64,000 bases of DNA from NCBI GenBank assembly GCA_037951165.1, contig JBBDHG010000024.1, positions 7,211,001-7,275,000 on the forward strand. The letters are read 5' to 3'. Under the pieces are notes generated by a model. The model was not told the DNA's origin. It searched no databases and saw only the letters and a program-made list of their open reading frames with translations. How positions within the stretch are numbered: position 1 is the first letter of the stretch; every line of letters begins with the position of its first letter. A program made the translations under genes and the position numbers. Below, one piece after another: positions 11,861 to 22,539 of the stretch. Origin of the DNA: Lophius americanus. Its lineage: Eukaryota > Chordata > Actinopteri > Lophiiformes > Lophiidae.

Positions 11861-12500
11861 GGGGTTCAACTGGCACGGCAGTTAATATAAGAAAATGCAT
11901 AATAGCAAAAAGAGAGTAGGGGCGATCAAATGATGCCTTTTTATTCTGGCGCGGAGTATGGAAATAATAATCTTACAATATTATTTTTAAAATCACATCC
12001 CAAACATGGCTTACATGAAAAGAACATCTTCACATATTTACATATGATGGGTGTGAATACACAGACCATTAAGAGAGACATTTAACAAAAAAAAAACTGG
12101 CATTAATTCATTACATATCTGCACTAGAGAAACTCTAGGCTTATCCCGCTTTAACCTGTTTATAGGAGATTGGAGCGGAGCGCTCCGTTATAAATCAGAT
12201 ATTCCGCCGTTACTCGGCCTGTTCGATTTTCCCCACTAATTTTTTTCTTTTCTTATGTGGCTGCATATTAAGAGGCACAACGCCGTTTGGAATGCTGGTT
12301 TCTATTTTTGAAATGTTCTGAAACGATGTTTGCATACATTTGCATAGCCAAGTGCAAATTGAGCCATGAATATGCAAATGCGGGGCTGATGTCTGTGGCA
12401 GCCTCCGCTCTGCCAGTTTATAGAAGAATTTGTTTACACACACACACGCACGCACGCACACACACACACACATGCACACTTACATATGCAAATTTTCTCT
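11861..12500. promoter_or_regulatory. Candidate regulatory element with three POU octamers
   Basis: Perfect octamer sites lie at 12338-12345 (ATTTGCAT), 12372-12379 (ATGCAAAT) and 12486-12493 (ATGCAAAT). Near-matches TTTGCATAC and AGTGCAAAT lie between the first two. A 12-bp perfect palindrome, CGGAGCGCTCCG, sits at 12176-12187, followed by TTATAAATCAG. The block is non-repetitive except for the CA tract at 12436-12478. Octamers bind POU factors such as Oct and Brn proteins, which are typical regulators of neural and early developmental enhancers. Whether this DNA is bound or conserved is not shown by the sequence. Confidence 0.45.
12436..12478. repeat. (CA)n microsatellite
   Basis: Imperfect CA tract with CG interruptions, about 43 bp, separating two octamer sites of the candidate regulatory element. 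Confidence 0.95.
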
Positions 12501-12949
12501 CACCCCTTCCATCTCTGCGTGTTCATGGAGGACTACTTGTTTGAAACATGATTCAAAAAAATCATTCATTTGCTTGTACTGCCTTATTAAGTTGGTATTT
12601 TCTGAGTGCTGTTTTTCTGCTAATGTGCTGGCCTCTACACTTTTCCATTGCCTCATTAAGGCGTGAGACGGACTGCACACTCACATAGAGGTCCTCTAGC
12701 TGACACTGAGACTAGACGCCAGCTCATGCTCAGTGCAACCGACCCCTGCAAATAAAGTCTGACTTAATTTGTTGACTGTATCTGTGGGCATTTGCTCAGC
12801 CACCCTCTTAGCCTGCCTCTCTCACCCCAACCCCCCCACTCTCTTTCTCCTTCTTTTAACCTCAGAGCCATTAGATGCTTTTGACATGGGGGTTTTAAAT
12901 AGAATTTTTGTAAACACAAAGTCAGTTTCGGAAAATAAAGTTGTCGTGG
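12501..12949. other. Unassigned single-copy DNA
   Basis: No recognised gene or repeat. It lies between two regulatory-looking blocks and may belong to either. Confidence 0.35.
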
Positions 12950-13500
12950 CGCTAGCCCTTGTGTTAAAAATGGAATACATTATCTTACTAGAGCTGGGCT
13001 TACGCCCTACAATTTTAGAGTCTTGACTGTTTGATTCAAAATCAGTCGCCAGTTGCTGCTATTGACAATTGTCAATAAAGTTCTGATTGAAAGCGCAGAG
13101 GCAGAAAAAAGTTTGTTTGCTCGCAAGATGTTAACCCGACAGAAACGCGCTGTCTTCATTTTTTTTGCCATCCTGTATGCCGACAACACTGACGTTTATG
13201 ATCATAAGTGTCTAGAACGCCATGGAGAGTTTGGCTTGTCTTTTTTGAAGACAGAATTGGAGGTCCCAGAGCTGCTGATTGGCCCTCTTTACCCCCCATA
13301 AAATGAAAGACAAACGACGCCCGACAAGCCCTGACAATTGGCCCGGTCTTTGTGAGGATCACGATCAGGGTCAAAATCGGGTTCAAATCTTGACAGTGTA
13401 CGGTGTAAGTGTGTTTTCCCGCCTACGTCGTTTGGCCCAGATCAAAATTGCATTTGTGGAAGCTCCTTTAGACCGAGATCTCCATCAAACAGCCAAAATT
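12950..13500. promoter_or_regulatory. Candidate conserved element with SOX-type palindrome
   Basis: The 16-bp perfect palindrome ATTGACAATTGTCAAT (13061-13076) contains two inverted ACAAT/ATTGT cores, the arrangement bound by SOX dimers. A second 12-bp palindrome, TTATGATCATAA, is at 13196-13207. Open frames of 60-85 codons overlap on both strands, meaning stops are depleted on both strands; this is common in conserved non-coding DNA and argues against any one of them being a gene. It is not a repeat I know. Confidence 0.4.
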
Positions 13501-13507
13501 TTACCCA

Positions 13508-13765
13508 ATGAGAAGAGGCGGTCTTAGTCCAGATCAAACTGAATGCACATTTTTGGATGGTTTTCACGTTAGGACCAATTACAGGATGTTGCAGATCCAC
13601 CTCTGGTCTTGGGCCCTTCTGTGTGGAGTCAGCATGTTTTCCCCGATGATCCCAACAGCTACTACCAACTTCTCCGACAACACTAGTGAAGCAGAAGAAT
13701 CTGTAAAAAAAATAATGGAAGCATTACCCAGTGGATCGCCTGTGATAATAAAAGAGGAGGAGTGA
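13508..13765 (+). CDS. Possible small secreted-peptide frame, hypothetical
   Basis: The open frame has 85 codons. The internal ATG at 13586 (A at position -3) would give 59 residues. The first 20 residues are hydrophobic (MLQIHLWSWALLCGVSMF) and look like a signal peptide. The remainder is acidic, has two N-glycosylation sequons (NFS and NTS) and ends in IIKEEE. The bases just before this ATG, CCAATTACAG, could be a splice acceptor. No family is recognised. A 76-codon minus-strand frame overlaps it, so chance in stop-poor DNA remains the simpler explanation. A 19-bp hairpin starts ten bases after the stop. Confidence 0.2.
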   Translation: MRRGGLSPDQTECTFLDGFHVRTNYRMLQIHLWSWALLCGVSMFSPMIPTATTNFSDNTSEAEESVKKIMEALPSGSPVIIKEEE

Positions 13766-13774
13766 TGAAGATGA

Positions 13775-13820
13775 TTGATGATTGTTTTGCTTGCCAGTCT
13801 ACAAGCCAAACAATCATCAA
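13775..13820. repeat. Hairpin, 19-bp arms, 8-base loop
   Basis: The left arm 13775-13793 (TTGATGATTGTTTTGCTTG) pairs with 13802-13820 with a single mismatch. The loop is CCAGTCTA. The stem is short for a typical microRNA precursor. Confidence 0.85.
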
Positions 13821-16395
13821 TTGTAGGAAACGCAACCCAAGGAAAGTTTTTTAGTGCACCTGCAAAATGTCAATTTGAAGGGTGAAGCCACTCTTAATCT
13901 TAAGGTTCAATAGTTCTTCCAGATCTGGCAACAGTATTGTATTCTGGCAAAAGTGAGTGTATTGTTGCTTTTAAAAGTTTGTTTAGAGATTGGGGTTTAA
14001 GTCAATTAAAAGTATCGTGAGGCAAAGTAAACAAAAAATAGCAGTTGGGACCAATTCCAAGCAAACATAAAACCAAAAATGCACTTTAATGCAACTAGCA
14101 TTATTCTACAGCTGGATAACAAAGAAAAAAATTAAAACAGAACCTTTCTTCCTTCAATATGGCCTGAAAACAAAAATCTAGCAAACAGAACCCCTCTTAC
14201 TGGTCCCGCTGAACAATGAGAATCTATGAGAATGTAAACAGTGTAAAGGAAAAATCTAGATGTGGCACAGTCCAAAAGTGTAACGCCACATCAGATGACA
14301 TCAGAGGACCCAGTCCCAATTAAACATGTTATAAGAATCCGAATGATAGTTCAACCAAATTTGCGAGGCAAGCTGAGCACCAAAAACCAGCAGCGGCAAT
14401 CATCGGACCTGAAAAGGTTATGAATTCCGTCCATCATGCTGCTTCCCCCGATTCATGGGTTGAACTAGGTTGCCCCTAAAATCAGGTTTCTATAGAAATT
14501 GGTGGAGCAGGGAAAGAGGGAACGCCCGTCTCAGAGGAGACGACTAGGTTTATCTTCTAAGTCCTCCATGAAATGATGAGACATGGGCGGGTGGTGCCAC
14601 TGCAGCGCTAACAGAATCTACCGTTCAACCCGACATTAAAGAAACCGCATTTTACCCCAAATTATGATTTGATACAATGAGAGCTATATGTCTTAGGTTT
14701 CTTTCAGGGTCATAATTCAAAGCCGTCTGGAATAATTCCGTAAGCGTATGTAAGCCTAATTTCCTCCCCTCTTAGCTGGATTTCCAAACGGCTGTCTTAT
14801 TAAAGGTGGTCCAACATTTGTAATCCTCCATACACCCATTAATGGCTTCAGCTGCAGTTGGCTGGTTGGCACTGTCTCCTTGCAGTGCTATTGGATAAGG
14901 AGAAAAACAATAGTTTAATTAGGGAATTGAAGGGGGAAAAAAAAACACAAACCTTGAATTTAAGTTATCAATTAACTCAATTAAAGGCGAATGAATGAAT
15001 GAACACCCTGAGACACAATAGGAGCCGTGTTTCTGGCAACGCTCCTCCACACTGCTGTACTTAGGCTCCAGTAACATCTCAGAGGGGTTTTTTTCTTTAT
15101 GATTCCATATTCCATGCTTCCATTTCAAATCTCAGTGGGGAACCCAAACAAAGACGAGGGAATCTGCACATGTACTCCAGAGAAATTATGCTAATGACGG
15201 AAACAAAAAAAAAGAACCTTATCATGACGCTCCATTCCCCTTGAGCCCCAGATTAAAAACTCATTCATTTGTTAAATATTTGACACATCTACGCTTGAGC
15301 TTGGGGATTTGCAGAGGGGACTTCATTTCAACTCGTGTGGGAGAAATGCCCCCTTCTGATATTGGCACGTACGACCTGGTGCCTTTACAGACGGCCAGAC
15401 AACGGCGCGCATGACCACGATTTCACTTCGTTGTGGTCTTAGCTGCATGTAGACAATTCATTTTTCTATGTGGGATTACTGGCCCCCTACAAAGGTTTAG
15501 TCTCAGACAACATGTTTATCTCCTTATTGTAACAAAGCCAGTATTTATCACTCTCATCCATCATACTAATTTGGCCATTTTGTGTTATATGTCCAACCAA
15601 CAGGTGCTGCCCGGCTCTTCTGGAGTATTATATCCTCTAATTCCTCCATACTGGGTTGTAAACTCTTCATCTTCCATCCCTTGAATATTTGCACCTCAGG
15701 TTTGCGTATGAACGAGACACGTAGCTGTGCAACCATGAAGGAGAGATGAGGGGAAAACATGGGAGATGTAATGCAGCAGGGCACAAAGCCATTACGCCTA
15801 CCCTGAAAATAATTCACAAGGGACAAAGCAGCTTTACGGCTTCATTCCAGGATAAGAATAAAAGGAGGGGGTTAGGAGTTTGTGGGGGGGATGCAGACAA
15901 GAGGAGGGTGGGGGTGGCATAATTAGATGATCACAAACTGTACCAGCGGCTCAGTTTTCACTCTGTGGTCCAAATTACAAACCGTCATATTTTTAAAGTC
16001 ATGCTGACATTCTTACGTCCCCAGCAGCTGCCAAGAACAACCGAGGCTGGGCTTGTCTTGGCGCCTGATCAAAAAGAAGGACCCAGTTCCAGTCACACAG
16101 CAACTGAAAACATTTACACAGCTGGGACCCTCGAACCCTGGGGCCGCCCTGCCCTTTTGCGAGGACCTGTGCTGGGGCAATGGGAGCGGGGGGAGAAGGG
16201 AGGAGGGACCAGGTGCTTCTGGGGAATGTTGGAGGTCTAAGGATGGAGCAAAGGATAATGACCACTATGAGCCCGCTGTTACTCACCCGCTGTTCCTCCC
16301 GTCCCGGGAGTCGTGTTTACCTCTGCCCGCAGATTGATTAAAGGGAGGAAAAGACAAAGACCAACAAGAACCATGTGAACTTTAAAAAGCTGTTT
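13821..16395. other. Single-copy DNA with a conserved-element candidate at about 14740-14940
   Basis: The stretch 14740-14940 has CCATTAATGGCTTCAGC, GCTATTGGATAAGG and AGTTTAATTAGGGAATTG in evenly composed DNA and resembles a regulatory element. 14990-15005 has a short (GAAT)n run. The remainder shows no recognised gene, repeat or motif cluster. The frames at 15433-15684 and 15566-15826 overlap on opposite strands, and those at 15965-16337 likewise; none has a domain. Confidence 0.35.
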
Positions 16396-16399
16396 ACAT

Positions 16400-16575
16400 G
16401 CATTTAAGGTGCAGTGTGTCAAATCCAGAGGTTTGTCTTTGATTATACAGTAGATAACAAAACGCTGTTAGTTTAGAATCAGCAGAAAAATAAGATTCTA
16501 TTTCAGTAAGACAAAGCTCATGCAGCCTGAACAGACAAACGGAACTCTGGCTCCAGAGAGGGCTGTCTCGTCTTC
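16400..16575. repeat. MITE-like fish interspersed repeat, truncated
   Basis: It begins with TTAAGGTGCAGTGTGTCAAA and continues through GTTAGTTTAGAATCAGCAG and CTCATGCAGCCTGAACAGAC. I recall this order as a common non-autonomous repeat in fish genomes. The expected second half is not evident, because the sequence changes into the open frame that follows. The class is not certain. Confidence 0.5.
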
Positions 16576-16578
16576 AGG

Positions 16579-16833
16579 TTGGACGATGAAGAAACCTTTC
16601 AGCTGTTTAGACCAAAGAAGAAGAAGATTCATAAGTTTTTGCTGGCCGACTACATTTTGATGCTGGATGTTTGGGAATTTCAACAAATGGAGTATCGTAT
16701 TGATTATTTAGCACAAGAAAGAAGACCTCGACGTCTAAGAGGAGACTACGTGAAGGCCGCCCTCGTGAATGTGAAATGTAAACTGGTGGGGTCTGAGAAG
16801 TCCACCTGGGCTATTGAGCTCCGTATGGTGTGA
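16579..16833 (+). CDS. Basic 84-codon frame fused to a repeat, hypothetical
   Basis: The frame starts at the edge of the MITE-like repeat and ends at TGA before the next repeat. The predicted protein is highly charged and not low-complexity. A lysine cluster (FRPKKKKIHK, residues 11-20) is followed by LADYILMLDVWEFQQ and then RRPRRLRGDYVKAALVN. I recognise no family. It could be a domesticated or decayed transposase terminus, because the Arg-rich tail resembles N-terminal parts of some DNA transposases, or simply chance. No start context or splice site decides between these. Confidence 0.2.
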   Translation: MDDEETFQLFRPKKKKIHKFLLADYILMLDVWEFQQMEYRIDYLAQERRPRRLRGDYVKAALVNVKCKLVGSEKSTWAIELRMV

Positions 16834-16934
16834 GGGGATCCCATCATGAGACCCCTCCCTGTTGCTGGCTGCGTTCAGCAGCGGCCAGAGTCGTGACTGG
16901 CTCAGGATTGACTTTGAGTTTGCAGGCAGAAGTG

Positions 16935-17330
16935 ACTGTCGGCCGTCCCGGACCAAAGGTTTGGAAATTATGTTTGACAGTATTTTTCATTAAAAAAAAA
17001 GAAAAGCTCCTCCTAGTGAGTAACATATGAACTCTTAAAGTAAAATAAGATATATACAAGACAGAATATGATATATACAACATAAATATTGTATGTTGAT
17101 ATACAATATGCACCAAATTTTGATTAAATCAGACACAAGTTCAGTTGCATAGTTCTACCCTAGTGGTAGAACTATGCAACTGAACTTTCCCAAAATCAAT
17201 CCTTTTCTTCCTCGTATGATCGGTATTAAATCTGAAAGGATCCATAAAACATTACGTGCCGTGAAAAAGCTGACAATTCATCTGCTGATTATAATAATGA
17301 AAATTAACAATTTCCAAAAAGAACCGCAAT
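16935..17330 (+). repeat. Family R interspersed repeat, containing a hairpin
   Basis: It contains the family marks AGTGAGTAACATATGAACTC, AAAGTAAAATAAGATATATA, ATGCACCAAATTTTG and CCCAAAATCAATCC in the same order as the copies at 32.3 and 42.6 kb. It is interrupted by a perfect hairpin at 17138-17186. Confidence 0.65.
17138..17186. repeat. Perfect 22-bp inverted repeat, 5-base loop
   Basis: Arm 17138-17159 is the exact reverse complement of 17165-17186, with loop CTAGT. Other family R copies have a single strand of this sequence here, so the hairpin looks like a local inverted duplication in this copy. Confidence 0.9.
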
Positions 17331-18029
17331 GTGACGTATTGTCTTATACCTAGACACTGTATTTTTCTTTATTTCTTTTTTTTACAGAGAATTCCTGGCG
17401 ACCACAGCTGGCATATATCTGATTTCTTTTTTAAACACACCTGCATGAACAGCCATGCTCACCTGCTGATATATGCATTCATGTTTGTGTTAAGCAGGTA
17501 GAAAGTTCTTCAGTTTGTTCATGCGGACGTTAAAATACATTTCTTGACTGGGTTAAATTGAGTCTGGACTGCACTACCGGAGAGCAGTAAACCAAATGTA
17601 CATACCAGATGGTTATTTTTCATGCATACATACCATTCAGAGTGAATTTAGACTCACGGATTTTTTTTTCTCCTGTATTTTGGAAAATGATCACAATGAA
17701 ATACAATATTTCTTTACTCTGGCTCCGGTCCTCGGTCAACAGCTCCACACAGGAGGTGGATCTGCAGACACCTGTTGGAAACAACGTGGAGGTAAATTCG
17801 AGAAAGTCCCAGCAAAGCAGGATTTTTTTTTGCCCTTGAAGCTTGTTTTTATGGAAACTGCGGGAATCTGATCACTTTTGCACATGAACATATTCTTAAA
17901 GGAACGGTTCATACAAACATGAAATTTGAGTTATCTGCTGTACCCTCTGTTGATGGAAAGTTAGATTAAGTTTCTTAGGTTGTTTGTTTTGTTTGAAGTG
18001 AACTTTTATACGATTGTGTGACCGCTGCT
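17331..18029. other. Unassigned DNA
   Basis: AT-rich, with no recognised gene. A pyrimidine tract and TTTTACAG at about 17376-17391 could be a splice acceptor, but no convincing exon follows. Two overlapping frames at 17596-17871 have no domain. Confidence 0.35.
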
Positions 18030-18185
18030 CCCCGAACCTCGGTGCGCATCAATCAAGGTAACGGAAACTTCTTAACAGACAGGATTGGATCTGCATCCAA
18101 ACAAACTCTGGTACAGTTGTACTGAAATGTGATCACAGCACGGACCTAAAACAAGCTTTGACGTCACAAAATGCAACAAAAAACA
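18030..18185. repeat. Probable fish interspersed repeat
   Basis: CAAACTCTGGTACAGTTG, TGAAATGTGATCACAGC and TTGACGTCACAAAATGC in this order resemble a fish repeat family that I recall as having actctggtgcggttc and tgtgaacgcagt. It is non-coding and its class is uncertain. Confidence 0.4.
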
Positions 18186-20499
18186 TATATTATATGAGAC
18201 GGTATATCTTCGTGTTTGAAGGATTCTGGTGCAGTTTTGATTATTTTATACATTTAAAGTCTAAGAAGCTTCTGTTCTGTTCAGAACCAAGCCATCCAAG
18301 TTTGAACACACTGAAAACATTTTTGACCCCGTAAGGTTAATAAGCAAGTACCATTCTCCTAAAACACTGTAAACGTGTTTGAAACTTTAAAGGTAAAAGT
18401 CTCTTCAATGTCATTAAAAAAACATCAGAGCGGTTGTATCTGTATATCTGAATACGAAAATGTCTTCTTACTCGAAACAGACGAGACAGGGCATTTTCTC
18501 CTGAACCAACTGTATTTATGTCATCCAACCAATCCTCTTAGATACATCCAACAACAAACACTAATATTACCAAGCATAGAATCATGGGAGTCTCCTGGAT
18601 GAATAAACCAACGCTTTTGGAATAGAGACTACTGTCAGAACACTGCAGCTTCAAAGGGGGGTGTAAATAACCAATCGGAGACCTCTGGACTCCTGGACAT
18701 TTGGGATCTGCATGAAAAATTCTATGGAATCGTTTTATGTCTGTTTGTGGTTTTCGGAAAAAAAAAAGTCCCCATCTTCTATAGTAGTTTCTGCAAATGC
18801 TGCAAAACTGATTTGTTGGAAAACCTCCAGATATTAACTCTGGAGGTTGATTGACTGATTCCGCCATTCCTCTAAGGTCACAGTGCCAAACGGTGAGGCG
18901 GGATCATGCGGGCTAAATACTCGGTTTGAACAGTACAAGTTTAGAATCCAATCCAGCTGAGAGGGAGATGGCTGAGGGGAGGCTGATGTATGACAAACGT
19001 ATGGAGAAGAAAGGTAGTGTTTAAGTGATGTCGGTGTGCGGGGGGGGGAAGGGAGGGGGGCAGGGACGAGCAATGAATCCAGGCTTGTCTTGACCCCTTG
19101 TGGCCTCATCCTAGTAACCCTGAAACCTCAGAGAACAGTCACATCACTCCCTCATTCCAATAGAATCAAAGCACTGCATTGCTGGACAATCACCCCCCCC
19201 CCCCCACACACACACACGCACACAAACACACATTATTACCACATCTATAATGTGTGCACGCATGTGACCATTCACCACTATGGAAATAGGAGAAGAAGAA
19301 GTGGGTGGGAACTGGATCTTGAGTAGAACCAGATTTGATTTTCAGGCTTATAGGCCCACCATTTCTTTTATGTTTGATCTGTGAAAGCCGCTCATGTGAA
19401 AACCATTTCTCCAAGAAAGGTAGACATATGAACTGACATGACTATGACCTTTCATTTCAAACGCCTTATAACTTTTTCCCCTTACCTATGTTTCCACAGC
19501 TAATCCTATAAAAAAACAGGCATGCAGCATGTCATGATTTACGATAGCAAATAGTGAGAAAACTTAAATGTCTCAACACCATAGACCACCAGACACTCAC
19601 GACGTAATTCATCATCGCCGTTGCAAAAGGAACTATTGGCCTGATGTTTTAAAAATTCCTATAGGAAAGTCACTCTTTCCTCCTCAACAGAGCATTTCAA
19701 TACGAGCACTATATGCAACTAGACATCAACTCTGAGAGCGCAGATCTCTGCCAAGGCAGCTCAGTTTCCCCATTATGTCATTGCGCTAATAGCAACAGTC
19801 CCATGAGGGTTGGACCATCATAATACGACTCTTTGACAATGAACACATACAAGTTAAAATTTGGAATTAGATTGATATTAACCCAAGAAAAACAATGCGG
19901 TGGTTTTCCTCAGGATTTAGCTCGGTAACTTTTGATGATATGTCAAATTTGACTCCTAACTGACTCAGCAAAGTTTCAGCTACAGTTTGATCTTCAAGTA
20001 ATCTGTAGCGTTATTTCAGTCAGGAGAGACGGGGAATAAAGAATTAATGTTTATTTCAACAGATGATAGGTGACAATTGGTCCATTAGGAAGTTTTTGGC
20101 GCCCAGGCTCCTGGGTGAGACTGTGATGGAAGGCTATCTGGGCTGAGCAGCAGAATGTAATACCTACCTCTTTGGAGTCTGGCTTCTTGTGGTGGTGGCT
20201 GATGACTCTGCTGATGGATGGTGAGGCTGATGAATCTGCGAGCACTAGGCGGTATAACTAGATTAATGAAGTGAATCGCATTTAAAAAGACGGCAATAAG
20301 ATGATAGGCTAGCAATGGACGTGTGTAATGTGATTGGGTGAACGTGACTACATGAATGAACACAGACTGAAGGCTGGGAAGCAGGAAAATTAGGACGGAG
20401 CATGTTTGAAGGGTGTGAATAACTAAGTGTATGAGCAGTGACTGTGGCCCGAGTGCACAAGAAGATCCAGAAAAGTCTTCCTGATGGAACTTTCACTAG
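18186..20499. other. Unassigned single-copy DNA
   Basis: No recognised gene, with only a short C/AC microsatellite at 19192-19232. The minus-strand frame of 109 codons at 18538-18867 and the frames around 18834-19326 and 20051-20496 have no recognisable domains. A possible unclassified repeat lies at 20040-20500, but I could not identify it. Confidence 0.35.
19192..19232. repeat. Poly-C / (CA)n microsatellite
   Basis: About 14 C followed by CA repeats with G and AA interruptions. Confidence 0.9.
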
Positions 20500-20840
20500 A
20501 TCTTCGTTATTTGTTCTCTAACAGTGGGACATTTTTCACCAGCAATGGGCAAAATCAAGGATCTGAGTGACCAAATTGTGATGGCTAGAGGACCGGAACA
20601 TCTGCAGAACTGCAGGTCATGTTATGTGTTCCTGTTATGCTGCCATTAGTGCCGAGAAAAGGGTCTAAGGAAGGACAACTGGTGAACCGGTGTCAGGGTC
20701 ATAGGCGCCCAAGGGTCATTGACATGTTTGGGGAGTTTTGTCCAAACCCACAGAAACGTAGAAGAAGTTGCAGAAAAAAGTTCATGAGAGTTCTGATAAA
20801 AAAAGGTCTCAAAACACACAAACTAAAGATGATACTTAAC
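20500..20840 (+). pseudogene. Tc1-like transposase fossil, N-terminal part
   Basis: The sequence starting at ATG 20544 reads MGKIKDLSDQIVMARG and later GQLVNRCQGHRRPRVID in shifted frames. This matches the DNA-binding N-terminus of a very common fish Tc1-like transposon (remembered start MGKRKDLSDFDKGQIVMARR). Transposases of this kind cut and paste the element at TA sites. Here there are a small deletion after LSD, frameshifts and a stop. The catalytic half and both terminal inverted repeats are missing. It is one of five fossils of the same family in the window, all in the same orientation. Confidence 0.8.
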
Positions 20841-21454
20841 TAACTTAGACAACTCACAGAAAACCTGTGTTTGAAGAAATTTTAAAAAAAGCTCTCACCT
20901 CTCTCTCTCAAGTCAAGAATTGAATTCTCTCACAGAGCTCCTCTTTGTTTACTACAGACTGTGACACTGACAGATGGACTTTTAATAGGAGTATTGTTTT
21001 TGTAATTTGTGATTTGTTTTGTGCCCCAGAGAGTTCACCGCTGCTTAAAAAAACACCTGTGAATAGACGAGACACTAGCAAATTAGAGAATACCGTCTAC
21101 TTCAGTTTGACCAGACTTGCGCAACATGGAGAAATGATGCTGCTTTACCTTTCCATTAGAATGGTCCGTTTGACATTATGGGATGCCACCTGCATGTCAC
21201 GTATAGTTGAAGCTACAGCCAAAAGCCTTCTAGCTTAGCTCAACACAACACAGTGGAGAAATCAGCTGGAGTCTGTTTGAAAGCACTAAAATAATACAAA
21301 CCGTACATTCAAGGCGTATATATCGCATTTAATTACTCGTTAACCTCAAACAAGGAGTTTTTTTATGTGTTTGTTTTTTTTGTTCTCTGCGTTGACTTCC
21401 TCTTATCCACCAGCCCTTTTTTAATGATAAGAAGTCACAGCGTCCATCAAAAAT
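20841..21454. other. Unassigned DNA
   Basis: No recognised gene or repeat. A 97-codon frame at 20945-21238 has no known domain and no clear splice or promoter context. Confidence 0.35.
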
Positions 21455-21462
21455 GGTCTAGA

Positions 21463-21538
21463 GCGGTGGCTCTCAAACTTTGTTCAAAACTATTTACCAC
21501 TTTGGAATTATTTATTATTATTATCATTATTATTATTA

Positions 21539-21588
<50 letters not shown>

Positions 21589-22144
21589 ATTATTACTATT
21601 ATTATTATTATTATTAACATTTATTATTATTGAAAAAAATAAACAAAAAATACATACATACAAGGGGAAATTTCTAGAATAAAAGAAATACGGTGACAAA
21701 AAAAAGTTAGACTTAGACTTTTAAGTTAATTAAATAAAAATCACATGGCCCTAATTCTCTTCGGCACATATAATATTAAAAAAAAGAAAGAAAGAAAGAA
21801 TTGAACAGAGATTAAAGTCAGACTTCCGACTTCATTTTCAGAATTTTGACCTAAATTGCCATCCTGAACTTAAAAATAAAATAAAATCGTCCAGTCCTTT
21901 TATTCCTACATTTAAAATAGGACCACTGAGTATAGAATGTGGTTTGCCGGACTTTAATTTTCAACGTGTATTTACCTTACTATTATAGTGCAAGTGCATT
22001 ATAAATTAAATGTATTATTATTATTATTGTTAATTATTATTGGAATTATGCATGACTGATATTTTTCCCAAATTATTCTAACATACATCTTGCATTACCC
22101 CAAAGTGCCACTAGGGGTACGTGTACCCCCATATGAGAAACAGT
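21463..22144. mobile_element. Non-autonomous hAT element, about 682 bp
   Basis: The left end, GCGGTGGCTCTCAAACT, and the reverse complement of the right end, ACTGTTTCTCATAT, are degenerate versions of the hAT terminal inverted repeat CAGTGGTTCTCAAACT. The element is flanked by 8-bp direct repeats GGTCTAGA (21455-21462) and GGTCTAAA (22145-22152), 7 of 8 identical. Eight bases is the target duplication length typical of hAT. The subterminal GGGGTACGTGTACCCCC also fits. There is no transposase; the interior is AT-rich and has acquired an ATT microsatellite. It would have depended on an autonomous hAT transposase. Confidence 0.75.
21509..21632. repeat. (ATT)n microsatellite
   Basis: About 120 bp of ATT with sporadic ATC interruptions, inside the hAT element. 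It gives poly-Ile and poly-Asn frames that are not genes. Confidence 0.95.
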
Positions 22145-22539
22145 GGTCTAAAACATCACCTCCTGTGAAACAAACATTATGCGCTCTTTGACAAATGATA
22201 CAACAGCCTAATAAGTAATTTTAAGCGGTGGAAGTTGGACTAGTTGTTTACCTCACTTTCCACTCATTAATGCTAATAATCTCACTGGCTGCTGTTTGAG
22301 CGACATCAATCTTCTCCTTCTAACTTCTGGCAAATAAGCTAATAAGCATGCCAAACTGTTTATTTAGAGAAGGATAAATGTGAACTAGAAAAAGAAATAA
22401 CAATCGCTCCAGTTTGTTTTTAAAACATGACCAAAACATCCGCGGCTGAAGTTAATTTATTCCAGCCTCAACAGGAACAACAGGTCTGACTATATATCCT
22501 ATACGTGGTTTCGTACTCACCTTGAGTGATTGTAGGCAT
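22145..22539. other. Single-copy DNA
   Basis: No recognised repeat apart from the flanking target duplication. From 22240 onward, CTCATTAATGCTAATAATC and similar AT cores suggest that the regulatory-looking block may begin here. Confidence 0.35.

Noticed and set aside
13775..13820. microRNA precursor
   Set aside because: Stem is only 19 bp; precursors usually need about 30 bp of stem. No known microRNA seed seen.
21367..21699. Poly-Ile and poly-Asn frames
   Set aside because: Translation of the ATT microsatellite inside a hAT element.
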